Shown here: positions 59,673 through 64,000 of the stretch, piece by piece
How the letters are laid out: each line of letters begins with the position of its first letter
How positions within the stretch are numbered: the stretch's first letter is position 1
Assembly (NCBI RefSeq): GCF_017983445.1
Contig: NZ_JAGOBJ010000001.1
Coordinates: 499,632-563,631, forward strand
Origin: Halomonas sp.
GTDB lineage: Bacteria > Pseudomonadota > Gammaproteobacteria > Pseudomonadales > Halomonadaceae
Reading direction: 5' to 3'
Length of the DNA: 64,000 bases
The notes under the pieces: generated by a model
Databases searched by the model: none
What the model was told of the DNA's origin: nothing
What the model saw: the letters and a program-made list of their open reading frames with translations, nothing else
Made by a program: the position numbers and the translations under genes

Positions 59673-62600
59673 ATGGATTACGTTGCGAGTGAAGAGAGTC
59701 GGCAAGACCTTTTGAAGCAGCTTTTTGAGCGCTTGGAAGCGCGGCTGGAACCGGACCGAGCAACGGCGATAGAAGCGTTTGCGCGACGATTTTACGCAAG
59801 CGTGCCGGTAGAGGATCTTGTCGATCGTCGTCTGGATGATCTGTACGGCGCCACGCTATCCATTTGGCAGTTTCTGCAGCACCATGATGCAAAGCATCCT
59901 AAAGTGCGCGTGTTTAACCCTGATTTCGAAGAAAACGGCTGGCAGTCGACCCATACGTTTGTGGCGGTGTTGCATGAAGACATGCCGTTCTTGGTCGACT
60001 CGGTACGCATTGAGCTGAATCGCCGCGGTCTCACCGTGCATGCGATTCAGAACTCCGTGTTTGCCGTTGCCCGCAATGAACAGAATCAGCTGCAAGCGCT
60101 GGCCTCACCCCGCGATGCCAACGCGCCTGACGCACGCGAGTCACTGATCGTGATCGAGGTAGATCGTCATACCGATCCTGAAGCGCTTTCGAATATCGAA
60201 AAGCAGCTGCATCAGGTATTACGCGATGTTCGCACGGCGGTTGATGACTACGATGCGATCTGTGGGCAAATCACTGCTACGATCCAGGAGCTGGAAAAAA
60301 ACTGCCCGCCGCAGATCGACCCCGATGACCATGAAGAAGCCATTGCCTTCCTGGAATGGCTGGTAAAAGATAACTTCACCTTCCTGGGGTATGACGAATA
60401 TCTGCTAGAAGGCAACGAGCTGCAGCGCGACCCCAATAGCCTGCTGGGCGTATTCCGCCTTGACGAGCCGCGTTACGATGAGCGCATTCGTGCCGAAGAA
60501 GGCGTTGATGAGCAGGGCAACTATGTGCTGGTGCCTCAACTGCTCTCTTTTGCCAAGAGCGCCCACCACTCACGGGTACATCGTCCTACCTATCCTGATT
60601 ACATCACCGTTGACCGTTATGACGACGACGGCAACGTGATCGGCGAGCGCCGCTTCTTTGGCCTGTTTACCTCGACGGTATACAACGAGTCGCCGCGCAA
60701 TATTCCGCTGTTGCGTCGCAGGCTCAAAGCGGTGATGGATATCGCCGGATTCAACCCGCAAGGCCATAACGGCAAGCAGCTTTTGCAGGTGCTTGAAGTC
60801 TATCCTCGTGATGATCTTTTCCAGATCAGTACGGATTCACTGGCGCATACCGCACTTGGCATTCTCGATATTCGCGAACGCCGTCAGGTGCGTCTGTTTA
60901 TTCGTGCCGACGTCAGCGGCAAGTTTTACTCGTGCCTGGTATTTGTGCCGCGCGATGTATTTTCGACCGACCTGCGCCAGCGTATTCAGAACCTGCTATG
61001 CGACGAGCTTGATGCCCACTTTGGCGATTTCAATACCTACCTGTCCGAGTCGGTACTGGCGCGCATCCAGCTGATTTTACGTTTCAACGGCAGCGCGCCA
61101 AGTCAGTTCGACCTTAAACGTCTGGAGAACAAGGTTGCCCGTCTCGCGCGTAGCTGGCGCGATGAACTGATGGCCGCCATGGTAGAAGGCTTTGGGGAAG
61201 AGAATGCCAATCATCAAATGGAGCATTTCCAGAGCGCATTCTCGGCAAGCTATCGTGAAGAGTTTACCGCGCGTACGGCAGTATTCGATGTCCAGCATCT
61301 GCTGACACTCAATAACGGCGATGACCTGTCGCTGTCGCTTTATCGGCCGCTGGAAGAAAAGGGCAGCGGGGTCAATCTCAAGCTGTATCACCGCGGTTCG
61401 CAGATTCCGCTTTCCGACGTGCTGCCAATGATGGAAAACTTGGGCCTGCGAGTGATTGGCGAGCGCCCGTATGAAATCAATGCCCCCGAACAGCGCTACT
61501 GGATCCACGACTTCGAGCTTGAACACGGTAATAAAGACGTTAACCTGGGCGAAATGCGGGAAACCTTCAGCGAAGCTTTCAAGCGTATCTGGGCGGGCGA
61601 GGCTGATAACGACACTTTCAACCGGCTGATCATTACCGCTGGACTGGACTGGCGCGAAGTGGCGATGCTGCGTGGCTACGCGCGCTATCTCAAGCAGATC
61701 CGTTTTGGCATGTCGCAGCACTACATCGCCGCGACACTGGCCAATTATCCGCAGATTACCCAGGAGCTGGTGGAAATGTTCCGCCTGCGCTTTGATCCGG
61801 CCCTTGATTCTCACGATACCGATGAGTGCGTGGCGCGGCTAAATGAGCACCTGGAAGCGGTTGCCAGTCTCAATGATGATCAGCTGTTGCGTCGCTTCAT
61901 GGAGCTTATCCAGGCAACGTTGCGTACCAACTACTACCAGCGTGCCGAGGATGGCCGCTTTAAAGACTATATCGCCTTTAAACTTGAGCCTTCCAAAGTC
62001 ACCGGCATGCCCAAGCCGCGGCCGATGTTCGAGATTTTCGTCTGCTCGCCGCGGGTGGAAGGTGTTCACCTGCGCGGCGGCAAGGTCGCCCGGGGTGGCC
62101 TGCGCTGGTCTGATCGCCATGAAGATTTCCGTACCGAAGTGCTCGGCCTGGTAAAAGCCCAGCAGGTTAAAAACGCGGTCATCGTGCCGGTCGGTGCCAA
62201 GGGCGGTTTCGTGTGTAAGCGGATGCCGGAAAACGCTGACCGCGAAACCCAGCAGAAAGAAGGTATCGCCTGCTATAAAATCTTTATCCGCGCGCTTTTG
62301 GATGTCACGGACAATTTGAACGGTAGCGACGTTGTGCCGCCTGAAAACGTCGTGCGTCATGATGAGGATGATGTCTATCTGGTCGTGGCAGCTGATAAAG
62401 GTACGGCGACGTTCTCGGATATCGCCAACAAAATTTCCATTGAGTATGGCCACTGGCTGGGGGATGCATTTGCCTCCGGCGGCGCTAACGGCTACGACCA
62501 CAAGAAAATGGGTATTACCGCCCGCGGTGCCTGGCAGTCGGTCAAGCGCCACTTCAAGAACCTGGGTATCGACACCCAGCAGGATCTGTTCAGCGTTGTA

Positions 62601-64000
62601 GGCGTGGGCGATATGGCCGGCGACGTGTTCGGTAACGGCATGCTGCTGTCTGACAAGATTCAGCTGGTCGGCGCCTTCAACCACCTGCATATCTTTGTGG
62701 ATCCGAATCCTGATGCCGAGGCGGCCTTTGCCGAGCGCAAGCGGCTGTTTGATCTGCCGCGCTCCAGCTGGGAAGACTACAGTGCCGAGCTGATTTCCCA
62801 GGGCGGCGGTATCTTTAGCCGCAGCGCCAAATCGATCGCGATTACTCCGGAAATGCAGCAGGTGTTCGGCATTCAGGAAGAGCGCCTGTCGCCCAATGAA
62901 CTGATTCGCGCCATGCTCCAGTCCAAGGTGGATTTGATCTGGAATGGCGGTATCGGCACCTATGTGAAAAGCTCGGATGAAACCGATGCCGATGTGGGCG
63001 ACAAGGCCAATGATGCGCTGCGCATTAACGGCGCTGATCTCAACTGCCGCGTGGTAGGTGAGGGCGGTAACCTGGGCCTTACCCAGCGTGGGCGTATGGA
63101 AGCCGCCGCCAAGGGCGTGCGCGTTTATACCGACTTTATCGATAATGCGGGCGGCGTGAACTGCTCTGACCACGAGGTCAATATCAAGATATTGATTGAT
63201 GACGTGGTCAAACGTGGTGACATGACCGACAAGCAGCGCAATGAACTGCTTGCCGAAATGACCGATGAAGTGGCCGATCTGGTGATTCTGGATAACTATC
63301 GCCAGGCGCAGGCGCTTGATCTCTCGGAGATTCTTTCTCTTCAGGGCATCGGGCCGTACCGTCGCTTTATCAGTGAGCTGGAAGCCGCTGGTCAGATCGA
63401 CCGTGAACTTGAGTTCCTGCCCACTGATGAGGTGCTAAAAGAGCGTGCCAGCAATCAGCAAGGGATGCGCTTACCTGAGCTCTCGGTGCTGATCTCCTAC
63501 GCCAAGAGTACGCTTAAGGGTGATCTGATTACCTCTGATGTGCCCGATGATACGTATATTCATCGCCATATCGAGCGGCTGTTCCCATCGGTATTGACCG
63601 AGCGCTATCAGCCGGAAATGTATGAGCACCGACTGAAGCGCGAGATCGTTGCCACGCAAGTCGCCAACGATCTGGTCGATCATATGGGCATCGTGTTTGT
63701 CCGCCGGTTAAGAGATTCCACCGGTGCAGGCCGGGCCGATATCGCGCGTAACTATGTGATTGCCCGTGACAGCTTCAACCTGCCCTCGCTTTGGTCGCAG
63801 ATCGAAGCGCTGGATAACCAAGTACCAAGCAAGGTACAGCACTCCATGATGCTGGATCTTATGCGCTTGATTCGCCGTTCGACCCGCTGGTTCCTGCGTC
63901 AGCATCTCGGACTTACCACGCAGGATACGATCGAGTATTTCGGTCCTCGCCTGGCCCAGTTGCAAGAAGACATGGGTGAGCTGTTAAGCGGTGAAGAGCT
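59673..64000 (+). CDS. gdhB: NAD-specific glutamate dehydrogenase, large type (cut by window edge)
   Basis: The frame starting at ATG 59673 (MDYVASEESRQDLLKQLFER) stays open to the window end, 1442 codons, without a stop. It matches the L-GDH180 class (about 1,600 residues), so some 150-180 residues are missing. The N-terminal part has ACT-like regulatory segments ('TFVAVLHEDMPFLVDSVRIELNRRGL', about 90-115). The catalytic domain includes 'LRWSDRHEDFRTEVLGLVKAQQVKNAVIVPVGAKGGFV' near 810-850 and 'GVGDMAGDVFGNGMLLS' near 980. It deaminates glutamate to 2-oxoglutarate, feeding the TCA cycle. GAGG lies before the start. Confidence 0.93.
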   Translation, partial: MDYVASEESRQDLLKQLFERLEARLEPDRATAIEAFARRFYASVPVEDLVDRRLDDLYGATLSIWQFLQHHDAKHPKVRVFNPDFEENGWQSTHTFVAVLHEDMPFLVDSVRIELNRRGLTVHAIQNSVFAVARNEQNQLQALASPRDANAPDARESLIVIEVDRHTDPEALSNIEKQLHQVLRDVRTAVDDYDAICGQITATIQELEKNCPPQIDPDDHEEAIAFLEWLVKDNFTFLGYDEYLLEGNELQRDPNSLLGVFRLDEPRYDERIRAEEGVDEQGNYVLVPQLLSFAKSAHHSRVHRPTYPDYITVDRYDDDGNVIGERRFFGLFTSTVYNESPRNIPLLRRRLKAVMDIAGFNPQGHNGKQLLQVLEVYPRDDLFQISTDSLAHTALGILDIRERRQVRLFIRADVSGKFYSCLVFVPRDVFSTDLRQRIQNLLCDELDAHFGDFNTYLSESVLARIQLILRFNGSAPSQFDLKRLENKVARLARSWRDELMAAMVEGFGEENANHQMEHFQSAFSASYREEFTARTAVFDVQHLLTLNNGDDLSLSLYRPLEEKGSGVNLKLYHRGSQIPLSDVLPMMENLGLRVIGERPYEINAPEQRYWIHDFELEHGNKDVNLGEMRETFSEAFKRIWAGEADNDTFNRLIITAGLDWREVAMLRGYARYLKQIRFGMSQHYIAATLANYPQITQELVEMFRLRFDPALDSHDTDECVARLNEHLEAVASLNDDQLLRRFMELIQATLRTNYYQRAEDGRFKDYIAFKLEPSKVTGMPKPRPMFEIFVCSPRVEGVHLRGGKVARGGLRWSDRHEDFRTEVLGLVKAQQVKNAVIVPVGAKGGFVCKRMPENADRETQQKEGIACYKIFIRALLDVTDNLNGSDVVPPENVVRHDEDDVYLVVAADKGTATFSDIANKISIEYGHWLGDAFASGGANGYDHKKMGITARGAWQSVKRHFKNLGIDTQQDLFSVVGVGDMAGDVFGNGMLLSDKIQLVGAFNHLHIFVDPNPDAEAAFAERKRLFDLPRSSWEDYSAELISQGGGIFSRSAKSIAITPEMQQVFGIQEERLSPNELIRAMLQSKVDLIWNGGIGTYVKSSDETDADVGDKANDALRINGADLNCRVVGEGGNLGLTQRGRMEAAAKGVRVYTDFIDNAGGVNCSDHEVNIKILIDDVVKRGDMTDKQRNELLAEMTDEVADLVILDNYRQAQALDLSEILSLQGIGPYRRFISELEAAGQIDRELEFLPTDEVLKERASNQQGMRLPELSVLISYAKSTLKGDLITSDVPDDTYIHRHIERLFPSVLTERYQPEMYEHRLKREIVATQVANDLVDHMGIVFVRRLRDSTGAGRADIARNYVIARDSFNLPSLWSQIEALDNQVPSKVQHSMMLDLMRLIRRSTRWFLRQHLGLTTQDTIEYFGPRLAQLQEDMGELLSGEE

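Noticed and set aside
61839-63173. 444-codon minus-strand open frame
   Set aside because: It lies wholly inside gdhB in antisense. Long antisense frames are expected with this codon usage, and the translation has no recognisable domain.

Overview
The window is a contiguous stretch of a gammaproteobacterial chromosome, moderately GC-rich, with densely packed house-keeping genes, no tRNA or rRNA gene, no insertion sequence, no prophage and no CRISPR array that I can see. The gene content and order (gltA divergent from sdhCDAB-sucAB-lpd-sucCD; monomeric icd followed by clpS-clpA-infA-bpt-aat-ftsK-lolA-rarA; a long aceA; a large NAD-glutamate dehydrogenase; a polyhydroxyalkanoate-depolymerase-like esterase) resembles Pseudomonas but without cspD or trxB at their usual places. 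Together with acidic protein composition it suggests a halophilic relative such as Halomonas/Vreelandella. The genus is an inference.

Layout. 1-12.7 kb: the 5' part of gltA (minus) faces away from a TCA-cycle block (sdhC, D, A, B, sucA, sucB, lpd, sucC, sucD) that ends at a clear terminator. This block encodes succinate dehydrogenase, the whole 2-oxoglutarate dehydrogenase complex and succinyl-CoA synthetase, with strong hairpins between several cistrons. 12.7-14.9 kb: a minus-strand glycosyltransferase plus flippase-like membrane protein pair. 15.1-16.9 kb: a small protein of ribbon-helix-helix appearance and a PHB-depolymerase-like esterase behind a duplicated palindromic box. 17-23.7 kb: rnb, a Cof-type phosphatase, ycjX-ycjF, a hexose-phosphate mutarotase and a GlsB-type membrane protein. 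23.8-28.3 kb: a large DUF1266-type protein, an NlpC/P60 lipoprotein and an MFS transporter.

28.3-34.2 kb is a nickel region: nikABCDE on the minus strand, nikR divergent from it with a near-textbook NikR operator between, and slyD, a known nickel-handling chaperone, convergent with nikR. 34.4-37.2 kb holds a small membrane protein, a glycine-zipper lipoprotein and isocitrate lyase. 37.5-43.1 kb is a minus-strand run rluE-nudJ-mnmA-hflD-purB-roxA (RNA modification, nucleotide and ribosome functions). 43.4-50.7 kb has icd and the N-degron proteolysis set clpS, clpA, bpt and aat around infA. 50.8-56.4 kb has ftsK, lolA and rarA. 56.8-64 kb has a degenerate hemerythrin-like protein, murI, trmA and a gdhB that runs off the window.

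The least explained signal is in the gaps. At least seven intergenic sites carry short, imperfect tandem repeats with strict periods (13 bp at three sites, 15 bp at three, 16 bp inside the nik operon, 7 bp between lolA and rarA). Two of the 13-bp arrays, 19 kb apart, share an AGTACTT core. I cannot assign them to a known element.
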